Below, one piece after another: positions 16,412-24,056 of a DNA stretch of 35,030 nt (positions are counted from its first letter, which is position 1; every line of letters starts with the position of its first letter). The notes beneath the pieces are model-generated. The model did not search any database. It was given only the letters and a program-made list of their open reading frames with translations, and was not told the DNA's origin. The stretch comes from CAYLUN01 sp964386865 (GTDB taxonomy: Bacteria; Verrucomicrobiota; Kiritimatiellia; RFP12; UBA1067). The stretch covers positions 1 to 35,030 of the forward strand of contig CAYLUN010000057.1 in NCBI GenBank assembly GCA_964386865.1, written 5' to 3'. A program made the position numbers and the translations under genes.

Positions 16412-17602
16412 ATGAAATCCGTTCTCGTTCTGGTCGCAGCCCTGTGCCTGTTCTCAACCGCTTGCCTGTTCGCAGAGCCCGCGCCCAAGCTGTTCGGCGA
16501 CAAGGTTTGTCTGCGCGGCGGACTCCCGAACGCGCGGATCGCCTTTGAGCGGACGGGCAAAGGGACGGTGGCGTTCCTCGGCGGCTCCATCACCGAGATG
16601 AACGGCTATCGGCCGATGGTCTGCGAGATCCTGCAGAAGCGTTTCCCCAAGACGGCGTTCACGTTTATCCCGGCGGGCATCTCCTCCACGTGCTCGACCA
16701 CGGGCGCGTTCCGCTTCGGCTCGGACGTGCTCGCCAAAGGCCCGGTCGACCTGCTCTTCGTGGAGTTCGCGGTCAACGACGACCAGGACGGCCATCACAC
16801 GCGAGAGGAGTGCGTCCGGGGCATGGAGGGCATCTTGCGGCAGGCGAGGCAAGCGAACCCCGCGATGGACATCGTGATGACCTTCTTCGTGAACGAGCAG
16901 ATTCTGGAAACGCTGCAGAAAGGCAAGGTTCCGCTGACGGTCGAGGCACACGCGGCGGTGGCCGAGTACTATGCGGTGCCGACGATTCACCTCGCCAAGG
17001 AGGTCGCCGAGCAGATCGCGGCGGGGAGCCTGACGTGGAAGCAGTTCGGCGGCGTGCACCCCGCGCCGCACGGCAACGCCATTTGCGCGCGGATGATCGA
17101 CGAGCTTTTCAGCCGCGCGTGGGCCTCGCCTGCGGCGGAGGGCGCCGTGCCCGCGCCTGTCCCGCTCACGCCGCTCGACCCGTTCAGCTACGGCTCGGGG
17201 CGGTTCGTCAGCCCGGCCGCGGCCCAGGTTAAGCAGGGGTGGTCGCTCGGCGTGCCCGACTGGAAGGCCCTGCCCGGCGGCAAGCGGGACCGCTTCACGT
17301 CGATCCCGATGCTCTGTGCGACCGAGCCGGGCGCTGAGCTGTCGCTGGCGTTCGAAGGCACGGCGGTCGGCGCGTACATCGTGGCCGGGCCGGACGCTGG
17401 CGTCGCTGAGGCCAGCATCGACGGCGGGCCGTTCGCGAAGGTGAACCTGTGTCACGCGTACAGCAAAGGCCTGCACTATCCGCGCACGGTGATGTTCGCG
17501 ACCGCGCTGCCGCGGGGGGCGCACACGCTGACCTTGCGCCTGTCGGCCGAAACCCAGAGCGCCGGGTACGCCGCACGCATCATGCAATTCACGGCGAATT
17601 AA
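16412..17602 (+). CDS. Secreted SGNH/GDSL-type esterase with C-terminal beta-sandwich
   Basis: This protein has 396 residues with a signal peptide at 1-21 (MKSVLVLVAALCLFSTACLF). SGNH blocks are visible: block I FLGGSITEMNG with nucleophile Ser59, block II Gly89 (AGISST), block III Asn122 (VEFAVNDD) and block V His216 (FGGVHPAPHGN). The Asp three residues before the His, normally the third member of the triad, is Gly213, so the enzyme may work as a Ser-His dyad or use another acid. Residues about 250-396 look like a jelly-roll domain typical of this SGNH subgroup. Likely role: removal of acetyl groups from polysaccharides, consistent with the CE7 esterase that follows. RBS-like AAAGG lies shortly before the ATG. 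Confidence 0.85.
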   Translation: MKSVLVLVAALCLFSTACLFAEPAPKLFGDKVCLRGGLPNARIAFERTGKGTVAFLGGSITEMNGYRPMVCEILQKRFPKTAFTFIPAGISSTCSTTGAFRFGSDVLAKGPVDLLFVEFAVNDDQDGHHTREECVRGMEGILRQARQANPAMDIVMTFFVNEQILETLQKGKVPLTVEAHAAVAEYYAVPTIHLAKEVAEQIAAGSLTWKQFGGVHPAPHGNAICARMIDELFSRAWASPAAEGAVPAPVPLTPLDPFSYGSGRFVSPAAAQVKQGWSLGVPDWKALPGGKRDRFTSIPMLCATEPGAELSLAFEGTAVGAYIVAGPDAGVAEASIDGGPFAKVNLCHAYSKGLHYPRTVMFATALPRGAHTLTLRLSAETQSAGYAARIMQFTAN

Positions 17603-17607
17603 GGCCT

Positions 17608-17639
17608 GCCCGCTAAGGTTTTTGAGCGTGGGCTTTCTT
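17608..17639 (+). terminator. Possible Rho-independent terminator after the SGNH esterase
   Basis: GCCCGCT (17608-17614) can pair with AGCGTGGGC (17625-17633), with a small bulge, followed by TTTCTT. It starts 6 bp after the stop codon. The stem is short and imperfect and the U-tract is interrupted. Confidence 0.35.
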
Positions 17640-17692
17640 GCGGGTCCGCCCCAATTCTGGTACGGTTTAAGTAAAACAAAAAGGAATCACGC

Positions 17693-18943
17693 ATGCATAC
17701 GCGTTGCCTCGCCGTGGCCGCTTCGGTCGGCCTCCTCGCTTTCGCCTCGCTGGCGGGAACCCTCGCGCTCGACTGGTCGACCGACAAGGAGCCGGTCTCG
17801 TATCAGCCGAACGACGCCATGACGTTCAAGGTGCAGCTCGTCGAGGACGGCAAGCCGCTTGCGGGCAGAACGCTCAAGTGGCTGCGCACCGGCGACGACG
17901 GCCAGACCACCAACGGCGTCGCCGTGACCTCGGAGTCGCAGCCGGTGGTGATTACGACGGCCATGGGCAAGCCCGGTTTCGTGCGGCTTGAGATCAGCGT
18001 TGTCAACGCCGACGGAACGCCCGTGAAAGACGCGAGCGGGTGGCCGCTGAAGTTCGAGGGCGGCGCGGGCGTGCAGCCCGAGAAGCTTGAGGGCTATCCC
18101 GAGCCGGCCGACTTTGACGCGTTCTGGCAGCGGCAGAAGGCGCGGCTGGCCGAGGTGCCGCTGAAGGCCGAGGTCAAAGAGGTCGCGGCGAAAAAGCCCG
18201 GGTTCAAGGTCTACGACGTCAAAGTCGACTGCGCGGGGGGCAAGCCGGTCTCGGGCTATCTGTCGATTCCCGAGAACGCCCAGCCAAAGTCGCTGGGCGC
18301 CGTGGTGAGCTTCCACGGCTACGGGGTGGGCGGCGCCGACCAGCAGAGTTGGTCGGGCATGATCGTCTTCGACATCAACGCGCATGGCATTGAGAACGGC
18401 CGGGAGCCGGAATACTACAAGGCGCTGCAAGAGGGCGCGCTCAAGGGGTACGCCCTCAACAGCGCGGAAAACGCCAAGCCTGAGACCGCCTACTTCAACG
18501 GCATGATGCTGCGCGTGATGCGGGCGCTGGAGTACGTCAAGGCGCGCCCCGAGTGGAACGGCAAGGCGCTCGTCGCCGCAGGCGGCAGCCAGGGAGGGCT
18601 CCAGGCCGTCACGGCGGCGGCGCTCGACAAGGATGTCACCCGCTGCAACGCCTACAAGCCGTGGTGCTGCGACCTCGGCGGCATCAAGCTCGGCCGCCTG
18701 CGCGGCTGGCGCCCGGACTGGGCCGACGGGCTGGGCTATTACGACACGGCCGCTATGGGTAAGCGCGTGACGTGCGAGACGTTCATCTGCGCCGGACTCG
18801 GCGATTACGTGTGCCCGCCCTCGGGCGTCTCGGTGCTCTACAACAACCTGAAATCGTCCAAAAAATCGCTCGAGTACATCCAAGGCTCCACGCATGGCTA
18901 TACGCCGCCGAAGCCTGTGAAGCAGACTCTGAGCAGCAAATGA
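17693..18943 (+). CDS. Secreted CE7-family acetyl (xylan) esterase
   Basis: This protein has 416 residues; its ATG is preceded by AAAAAGGA. A signal peptide covers about 1-25, then a beta-sandwich N-domain (27-125) and an alpha/beta-hydrolase domain of the acetyl xylan esterase/cephalosporin-C deacetylase family. PEPADFDAFWQRQKARL is the typical family entry. The catalytic triad is Ser299 (AAGGSQGG), Asp371 (GLGDYVCPPSG) and His401 (GSTHGY). VVSFHGYGVGG carries the oxyanion strand. It is longer than stand-alone CE7 enzymes (about 320 residues) because of the N-domain, as is common in Bacteroidetes and PVC homologues. It probably deacetylates oligosaccharides alongside the preceding SGNH esterase. 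Confidence 0.92.
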   Translation: MHTRCLAVAASVGLLAFASLAGTLALDWSTDKEPVSYQPNDAMTFKVQLVEDGKPLAGRTLKWLRTGDDGQTTNGVAVTSESQPVVITTAMGKPGFVRLEISVVNADGTPVKDASGWPLKFEGGAGVQPEKLEGYPEPADFDAFWQRQKARLAEVPLKAEVKEVAAKKPGFKVYDVKVDCAGGKPVSGYLSIPENAQPKSLGAVVSFHGYGVGGADQQSWSGMIVFDINAHGIENGREPEYYKALQEGALKGYALNSAENAKPETAYFNGMMLRVMRALEYVKARPEWNGKALVAAGGSQGGLQAVTAAALDKDVTRCNAYKPWCCDLGGIKLGRLRGWRPDWADGLGYYDTAAMGKRVTCETFICAGLGDYVCPPSGVSVLYNNLKSSKKSLEYIQGSTHGYTPPKPVKQTLSSK

Positions 18944-18972
18944 GGCCGCGGGCAGCAGAAAGCGCCTGCGGC

Positions 18973-19290
18973 ATGGCTGGGCGGGCGACCTACTCGTCAA
19001 GAGCGGCGCTCCTCGATAAGGCTCAGGCCGCGGGCGTCAAGCCTGTGCTCCTCACGGCGACGATGATCTACGAAGATTCCGGCAACGAGCTGAACCGCAA
19101 GCTGGCGCCGTACAACGAGTTCCTCCGCTCGCTCGCGCGCGACCGCAAGCTGCCACTGGCGGATTTGAACAGCCAGATGCAAGCGGCGGCCCGCGAGGGC
19201 CTGCCGGCCAACGAGTACATCGAGCGGGAGATGGGAAAGGCGCTCGACGCGATCACGGGTAAATCGAGGTGCGGCTGCACCGCTGTGCGC
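18973..19290 (+). pseudogene. Fragment of an SGNH hydrolase (internal part only)
   Basis: In frame with 18973 the text reads AGVKPVLLTATMIYEDSGN, then LNRKLAPYNEFLRSLAR and LPLADLNSQMQ. This is the segment of an SGNH/GDSL esterase between the block III Asn and the block V His. Both the N-terminal nucleophile region and the C-terminal His block are missing, and the frame runs on into non-homologous sequence. It begins immediately after the CE7 gene. It is best explained as the remnant of a third esterase gene in this cluster. The rest of 18944-19337 holds nothing else I can support. Confidence 0.55.
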
Positions 19291-19337
19291 TTCGGGACTT
19301 CTCGGTCTGCTGGGCCGGCGGGTGAGGGAAACGGCTG

Positions 19338-20225
19338 CTACTCCGCGCCCATGGTGTGGTTGAGGAGGAAGCCGATGCCGAAGGAGATGGCGGCCACGAA
19401 GGTGGAGATGCCGGCCATCAGCAGGAAGCTCCTGCGGAACGGCGCGTCTTTGGCCACGCTCAGGTAGAAGTTGAACAGGGCGATGATGCCGAGCGCCGAG
19501 GTCAGCATGATGGCCAGCGCCAGCTTGACGTTCGACAGCAGCAGATAGGGCAGAATCAAGATGACGACCGTGCAGACGTAGGCGATGCCCGTGTAGCAGG
19601 CCGTCTTGCCCGGGTGTCGCTCGGAGGCGGAGGTCTCGCCGTCCGCGCGGGCCGACAGGAACGCCGAGGCGGCCATGGACATGGCGGCGGCGAGGCCGGT
19701 GATGAGGCCGGTCATCGCGATCAGGCGCGACCCGTTGAGCGCGAAGGTGAACCCGGCTAGCGCGCCGGTGAGCTCGACCAGGGCGTCGTTGAGGCCCAGC
19801 ACGATGGCTCCCATGTAGTTCAGGCGCTCGTCGTCGAGCAGCGAGAGCAACGCAGTCTCGTGCGCGTCCTCGTCCTCCGCGATCTTGATCAGCTCCGGCA
19901 GATCGCCCGCGAAAGCCCGGTAGGCGTCCGCCGCGCGACCCTCGCCCTTCTCCATGAGCTTGAGTCCGAAGGTCAGTCCGAAGAGCCGCGCAATCAGGCT
20001 CATGCGCGCGGCCTTCAGGCGGTTCGGGCGGGCTTCCTCGCCCAGCATGGCCGCGAGCTGGCAGGCGTGCCGGCGCTCGTCGTCCGCGATGCGCGCCAGC
20101 AGCTCGCGGTTGTGGCCGGCGGGCTGGCGCCGCGCGAGGCCCGCGTAAACCACGGCTTCGGTCAGCTCGTTGCGGAGCTGCGTGCGCAAGACGGCGCGCT
20201 GTGCGTCGGTAAGGGTGATACTCAT
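19338..20225 (-). CDS. Ferritin-like diiron domain fused to VIT1/CCC1-type membrane transporter (MbfA-like)
   Basis: This protein has 295 residues. Residues 1-135 are a ferritin-like/rubrerythrin four-helix domain with putative metal ligands Glu20 and Glu23 (NELTEAVVY), Glu50 and His53 (DDERRHA), Glu92 or Glu95, and Glu119 and His122 (EDEDAHE). Residues 138-290 form the VIT1/CCC1 membrane domain, beginning GAIVLGLNDALVELTGALAG, with about five helices. The family includes MbfA, a membrane-bound ferritin that exports iron; VIT domains move Fe2+ or Mn2+. It should sit in the inner membrane and guard against iron or peroxide stress. It is transcribed divergently from the SDR gene, with a REP-like element between them. 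The start has only a weak ribosome site. Confidence 0.88.
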   Translation of the reverse strand: MSITLTDAQRAVLRTQLRNELTEAVVYAGLARRQPAGHNRELLARIADDERRHACQLAAMLGEEARPNRLKAARMSLIARLFGLTFGLKLMEKGEGRAADAYRAFAGDLPELIKIAEDEDAHETALLSLLDDERLNYMGAIVLGLNDALVELTGALAGFTFALNGSRLIAMTGLITGLAAAMSMAASAFLSARADGETSASERHPGKTACYTGIAYVCTVVILILPYLLLSNVKLALAIMLTSALGIIALFNFYLSVAKDAPFRRSFLLMAGISTFVAAISFGIGFLLNHTMGAE

Positions 20226-20365
20226 AGCTGAAGAGTGTAGCGCAGGCGGACGGCGTCTCGCCAGCGGAATTGTGCGCTTGAAAGCGGCGGTCGCGTGATG
20301 CTAACCTCGTGCTCCATAACGTGTGGGCGAATCAGATCCGCACAAGTGGGCAAGCAGCCAGTGGG

Positions 20366-20418
20366 GCAGGGACGGCAGTCCCTGCCGTCCGCGGACGCCG
20401 ACGGGGCGGTGTCCCTGC
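20366..20418. repeat. REP-like inverted hairpin pair (REPIN type), copy 2, inverted relative to copy 1
   Basis: GCAG (20366-20369), a hairpin GGACGGCA/TGCCGTCC, a second hairpin starting GGACGCC, and CTGC (20415-20418). Its reverse complement aligns to 503-552 with 47 of 50 positions identical plus one 3-bp insertion. GTAG/CTAC at the ends of copy 1 are GCAG/CTGC here. It lies in the divergent intergenic region between the metal-transporter gene and the SDR gene. Confidence 0.7.
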
Positions 20419-20469
20419 CGTGCCAAGGTGTTGCTTGCATTCGCGAGTCTTCATATTCGGGAGTGAACG

Positions 20470-21228
20470 ATGAACAAACCTCTTTTGGGCAAGACGGCGG
20501 TTGTGACGGGCGCGAGTTCGGGAATCGGGCGGGCCGTGGCGCTGACGCTGGCGCAGGCTGGCGCGGCGGTGGCTGTGAGCGCGCGCCGCCAGGAGCGCCT
20601 GGCCGAGCTGGTCGCGGAGATCGAGGCGCAGGGCGGGCGCGCCCTGGCCGTGGCGGGCGATGCGGGGCTGACGGCTGACATGGAGCGCCTGCTGGCCGAG
20701 GCGCTCGCGTGGGAGGCGGGCGGCAGGCGGCTGGACATCGTCGTGGCCAACGCGGGCCGCGGCCTGGCCGGCGGCATCCTCGGCAGCGATGAGGCGCAGT
20801 GGCAAGAAGTCTATCGGACGAACGTGCTGGGCACGGCGAGCCTGCTTCGGCGCGCGGCGCAGCACCTCGTGAAGCAGGGCAGCGGCGACATCGTGATCCT
20901 CGGCTCCGTGTCGGGACGCAACATCTCACCCTTCAGCGGGTTCTACGGGTCGAGCAAGTTTGCGGTCGGCGGGCTGGCAGAAGCGCTGCGGCAGGAGGTC
21001 TGCTCCACGGGCGTGCGCGTCTCGCTGGTGATGCCCGGCATCGTGCTGAGCGAGTTCCAGCAAGTGGCCGGCTACAACCCCGAGAACTTCGGCAAGGGCA
21101 TCGCGCACTTCGGCAAGCTGCTGGAGCCGCAGGCGGTCGCTGACGGCGTAGCGTGGCTGCTGGCCTTGCCGCCGCACGTGAACGTGAGCGAGCTGATGAT
21201 CCGGCCCACGGGGCAGAACTACCCGTGA
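20470..21228 (+). CDS. Classical short-chain dehydrogenase/reductase (SDR)
   Basis: This is a soluble protein of 252 residues, the usual length of classical SDRs. NAD(P)-binding TGASSGIG is at residues 13-20, NAG at 94-96, and the catalytic Ser146, Tyr159 and Lys163 (YGSSK) are all in place. Basic residues Arg39-Arg40 after the second strand suggest NADP(H). The C-terminal region (VSLVMPGIVLSEF) is typical of the family. The substrate cannot be predicted from sequence. GGGAG lies shortly before the ATG. It is followed 88 nt later by a secreted hydrolase in the same direction. Confidence 0.92.
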   Translation: MNKPLLGKTAVVTGASSGIGRAVALTLAQAGAAVAVSARRQERLAELVAEIEAQGGRALAVAGDAGLTADMERLLAEALAWEAGGRRLDIVVANAGRGLAGGILGSDEAQWQEVYRTNVLGTASLLRRAAQHLVKQGSGDIVILGSVSGRNISPFSGFYGSSKFAVGGLAEALRQEVCSTGVRVSLVMPGIVLSEFQQVAGYNPENFGKGIAHFGKLLEPQAVADGVAWLLALPPHVNVSELMIRPTGQNYP

Positions 21229-21316
21229 GGGGCGGAGGCCGGAGGTCAGAGGTCGGAGGGTGCCTGCCTGTAACGATGGCGGCGCGGACGGTGTATGACG
21301 CAACAGGGAGCGTCGT

Positions 21317-22303
21317 ATGTTGAAACCGTATGGGTGGATGTGTGGAATCATCATCGTTGGCGTTGGCCTTCGCGCCTGCGCGGGAGCCGCCGCCTATGAG
21401 CCGCTGCGGGTGGCGGAGGGCTTCAAGCCCGCGGCCACCAACCTGACCGTGCACGATGCGGAGCGGACGCGCGACCTGCCGCTCAAGGTCTACCTGCCTG
21501 CGGCGGCGGCGGCGCCGGTGGTGCTCTTCAGCCACGGGCTGGGCGGTTCGTGCGAGAACAACCCGTACCTCGGTAACCACTGGGCCGCGCGCGGCTACGC
21601 GGTCGTGTTCGTGCAGCATCCGGGCAGCGACGAGGCGGTGTGGAAAGCGCAGCCGGCCGGCGGGCGGCTGGAGTCGATGCGCGGGGCCGCGAGCGCGAGG
21701 AACTTCGCGCTGCGGAACAAGGACGTGCCGGCGGTGCTGGACCAGCTCGCGCGCTGGAACGCCGAGGCCGGCCACGTCTTGTTCGGCCGGCTCGACCTGG
21801 GGCGCGTCGGCATGTCCGGGCACTCGTTCGGCGCGGTGACTACGCAGGCGGTGAGCGGCCAGCGGTTTGCGCGCGGGCTGGTGAACTACACGGACGGCCG
21901 CATCAAAGCCGCGGTCGCGTTCAGCCCCAGCTCGCCCAAGGCCGGCAGCGCCGAGCGCGCGTTCGGCGAGGTGAAGACGCCGTGGCTGCTGATGACCGGC
22001 ACCAAGGACACCTCGTTCATCAACGACACGGACGTGGCGTCGCGGCTGGCGGTCTATCCTGCGCTGCCGGCGGGCGGCAAGTACGAGCTGGTGCTGGAGG
22101 GCGCGGAGCACTCGGCCTTCGGCGACCGCGCGCTGCCGGGCGATAAGGTGGCCCGCAACCCCAACCACCATCGCGCGATCCTCGCGCTCAGCACCGCCTT
22201 CTGGGACGCCTATCTCCGCGATGACGCGGAGGCGAAGAAGTGGCTCGACGGCGACGGCGCGACGAGCGTCTTAGAGCCGAAGGACTGCTGGCAGAGGAAA
22301 TAG
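21317..22303 (+). CDS. Secreted alpha/beta hydrolase (dienelactone hydrolase / PAF-acetylhydrolase-like)
   Basis: This protein has 328 residues, with AGGGAG upstream of the ATG. An N-terminal hydrophobic leader (about 1-26) indicates export. The alpha/beta-hydrolase core shows the oxyanion strand VVLFSHGLGGS (69-78), nucleophile Ser170 in GHSFG, Asp231 (GTKDTSF) and His265 (GAEHSAFGD). The fold resembles PAF-acetylhydrolase-like and dienelactone-hydrolase-like esterases common in Planctomycetes and Verrucomicrobia. The natural ester is unknown. It converges on the minus-strand phosphoesterase gene with only 3 nt between the two stop codons. Confidence 0.88.
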   Translation: MLKPYGWMCGIIIVGVGLRACAGAAAYEPLRVAEGFKPAATNLTVHDAERTRDLPLKVYLPAAAAAPVVLFSHGLGGSCENNPYLGNHWAARGYAVVFVQHPGSDEAVWKAQPAGGRLESMRGAASARNFALRNKDVPAVLDQLARWNAEAGHVLFGRLDLGRVGMSGHSFGAVTTQAVSGQRFARGLVNYTDGRIKAAVAFSPSSPKAGSAERAFGEVKTPWLLMTGTKDTSFINDTDVASRLAVYPALPAGGKYELVLEGAEHSAFGDRALPGDKVARNPNHHRAILALSTAFWDAYLRDDAEAKKWLDGDGATSVLEPKDCWQRK

Positions 22304-22306
22304 GGC

Positions 22307-23809
22307 TCAGAACGAGAAGAGCACCTCGGGGAACGTCTTGGGCGTGATACCCGCCTGCCTGAGCACGTTCACGTGCGGCCAGAACTCGCCGGCCTCGGGA
22401 AGCTCGTGCGTGTCGGAGGCGAGCGCGATCTTGACGCCCTTCTCCGCGCAGAGCCGGAGGAACTCCGGTTCCGGCACGTTCGTGTGGAAGTTCACCTCGG
22501 CCGCCACGCCGCTGTCGGCGAGCAGGCCGGCCACAACGGGGAAGAGGTGGCGCGGCACCTCCAACCGGTTGCGCGGGAAGAAGCGGAACGGGTGGGCCAG
22601 CACGTCGATGGGGTGATCGACGAGGCGCTCGACATCGCGGATGAACAGCGCCTCGGCCTCCTGCTGCGTCGTCGTGCCGGGGACGAAGTCCTGGACGAAA
22701 TGCACGGCGCCGATGAGGATGTCCCAGTCGGCGGCGGCGTCCTCCGGGGCGAGCAGGAGCCGGCCGCTGTCGAAGAGGTCGACCTCGAGCCCGATCTTCA
22801 CGAAGGGCGAGCGGATCTTCTCCGCGAACCGGCGGTACGCGGCCATGCGGTGCCGCCCGGGAGAGGCCCACACCTTCTCCACGCGCGACGGGTCGGCCTG
22901 CCACTTGAAGCTCATGGCCGGCTTCTTGTCGAAGTAGAGCTGGAAGGCGTGCTCGGTCACGCACAGCGTGGAGACGCCCAGCGCCTGCGACAAGGCGATA
23001 CAGGAGGCCGTGTCGACCGTGGTGCCGCAGTAGGCGTGCTCGGTGTGGCAGTGAACGTCCACGATGTTGGGAACCTGCATGGCGAGGCTGAGCTCCTCGA
23101 TCTCCACGCGGGCGCCGTTCAGGCGGATGAGACTGAAGCGGAAGGGCTGCTCGCAGAGCGCGGGGACGGTGTGGTACAGCACGCTCTCGTGGACGCGCGC
23201 CTTCTGGCCCTTGTGGAAGTGGCCGCTGAGCGAGAGGATCACGCCCGACTTCTGGAAGGAGTCGATGATCTCGGCGGTGTTCGTCGGGCGGTACGGGTAG
23301 TGCGAGTCGATGGCGGGGTAGATGGGGCAGTGCTGCAGCGCCACGAGGGGGAGGCCGGGATTCTGCTCCGCGACGCGCTTGGTCAGCGCCAAGTCCTCGT
23401 CCGAGCGGGTGCACTCGTGGGCCTCGTTGTAGGCGTCGTTGTAGACGATGAAGCCGTACCCGCCGACTTTGTGCAGGCCCGGCGGCGTGTCGAAAAGCGC
23501 GTTGAAGGCCGCGGGGTCATTGTCGTGGTTGCCCGGCAGCGCCAGCACGGGGATCCCGCTGCGCGAGAGCTCCCCGTACAGCGTGATGAGGTCCAACTCC
23601 GCGTTGCGCTCCGCTCCGCTCTCGATCAGGTCGCCGAGCAAGACGGTGAGGTCCGGCTTGACGCCCATGTGCGCGAGGCGCAGGAATACTTTGCTCAGCA
23701 AGGTGCGGGCAAGCTCGCCGCGCACCGGCGGCGTCTGGGCCGTCTGTCGCGCCAAACCGGTATAGTGCAGGTCTGAGATGGCCAGGAGGGTCAGAGAGGG
23801 TTCGCTCAT
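22307..23809 (-). CDS. Fusion of a calcineurin-like metallophosphoesterase and a PHP-domain phosphoesterase
   Basis: This protein has 500 residues and no signal peptide. Residues 1-245 form a metallophosphoesterase with all metal motifs: Asp13-x-His15, GD60, GNH (93-95), His160 and GHFH (196-199). Residues 248-500 form a PHP domain with His253-x-His255, TEH (285-287), Glu342 (GLEVDL), His370, His406 (AHPFRF) and SDTH (465-468). The PHP half resembles histidinol-phosphatase-like enzymes. Two complete metal-dependent phosphoesterase sites in one chain suggest sequential hydrolysis of one substrate, for example a cyclic or bis-phosphorylated compound. That pairing is inference. It is divergent from the double-GYF genes. 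Confidence 0.88.
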   Translation of the reverse strand: MSEPSLTLLAISDLHYTGLARQTAQTPPVRGELARTLLSKVFLRLAHMGVKPDLTVLLGDLIESGAERNAELDLITLYGELSRSGIPVLALPGNHDNDPAAFNALFDTPPGLHKVGGYGFIVYNDAYNEAHECTRSDEDLALTKRVAEQNPGLPLVALQHCPIYPAIDSHYPYRPTNTAEIIDSFQKSGVILSLSGHFHKGQKARVHESVLYHTVPALCEQPFRFSLIRLNGARVEIEELSLAMQVPNIVDVHCHTEHAYCGTTVDTASCIALSQALGVSTLCVTEHAFQLYFDKKPAMSFKWQADPSRVEKVWASPGRHRMAAYRRFAEKIRSPFVKIGLEVDLFDSGRLLLAPEDAAADWDILIGAVHFVQDFVPGTTTQQEAEALFIRDVERLVDHPIDVLAHPFRFFPRNRLEVPRHLFPVVAGLLADSGVAAEVNFHTNVPEPEFLRLCAEKGVKIALASDTHELPEAGEFWPHVNVLRQAGITPKTFPEVLFSF

Positions 23810-24056
23810 TCGTCAGGCAGCCTTCAAAGTGTGTTTGTAGGGAAAACAGTGCGTCTAAAAAGTCGCATTAGGGTAGAAGATGTTGTGATTGGGGTCAACA
23901 CGAATTGCCTAGAATAATCGCTTTGAGGGACGCCCCTTTTTGTACTATCATTAGCGGCATGTGTTTCGGCCGTGTTGGCCGCGTTTGCGAGGATCCGCGC
24001 GGAGACGGCAAGACGCCTCGGGGAGCAGGTCTTCTGAAGGCTTTGAAGAGTCAGGT

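Noticed and set aside
20278..20307. TTGAAA with an 18-bp spaced TAACCT as a promoter for the SDR gene
   Set aside because: The -10 box matches only 3 of 6 positions and the REP element lies between it and the gene; too weak to list.
22373..23776. Plus-strand open frame of 467 codons opposite the MPE-PHP fusion
   Set aside because: Composition is skewed (Val/Glu/Arg/Gly) and motif-free, while the minus strand encodes every metal ligand of two enzyme families.
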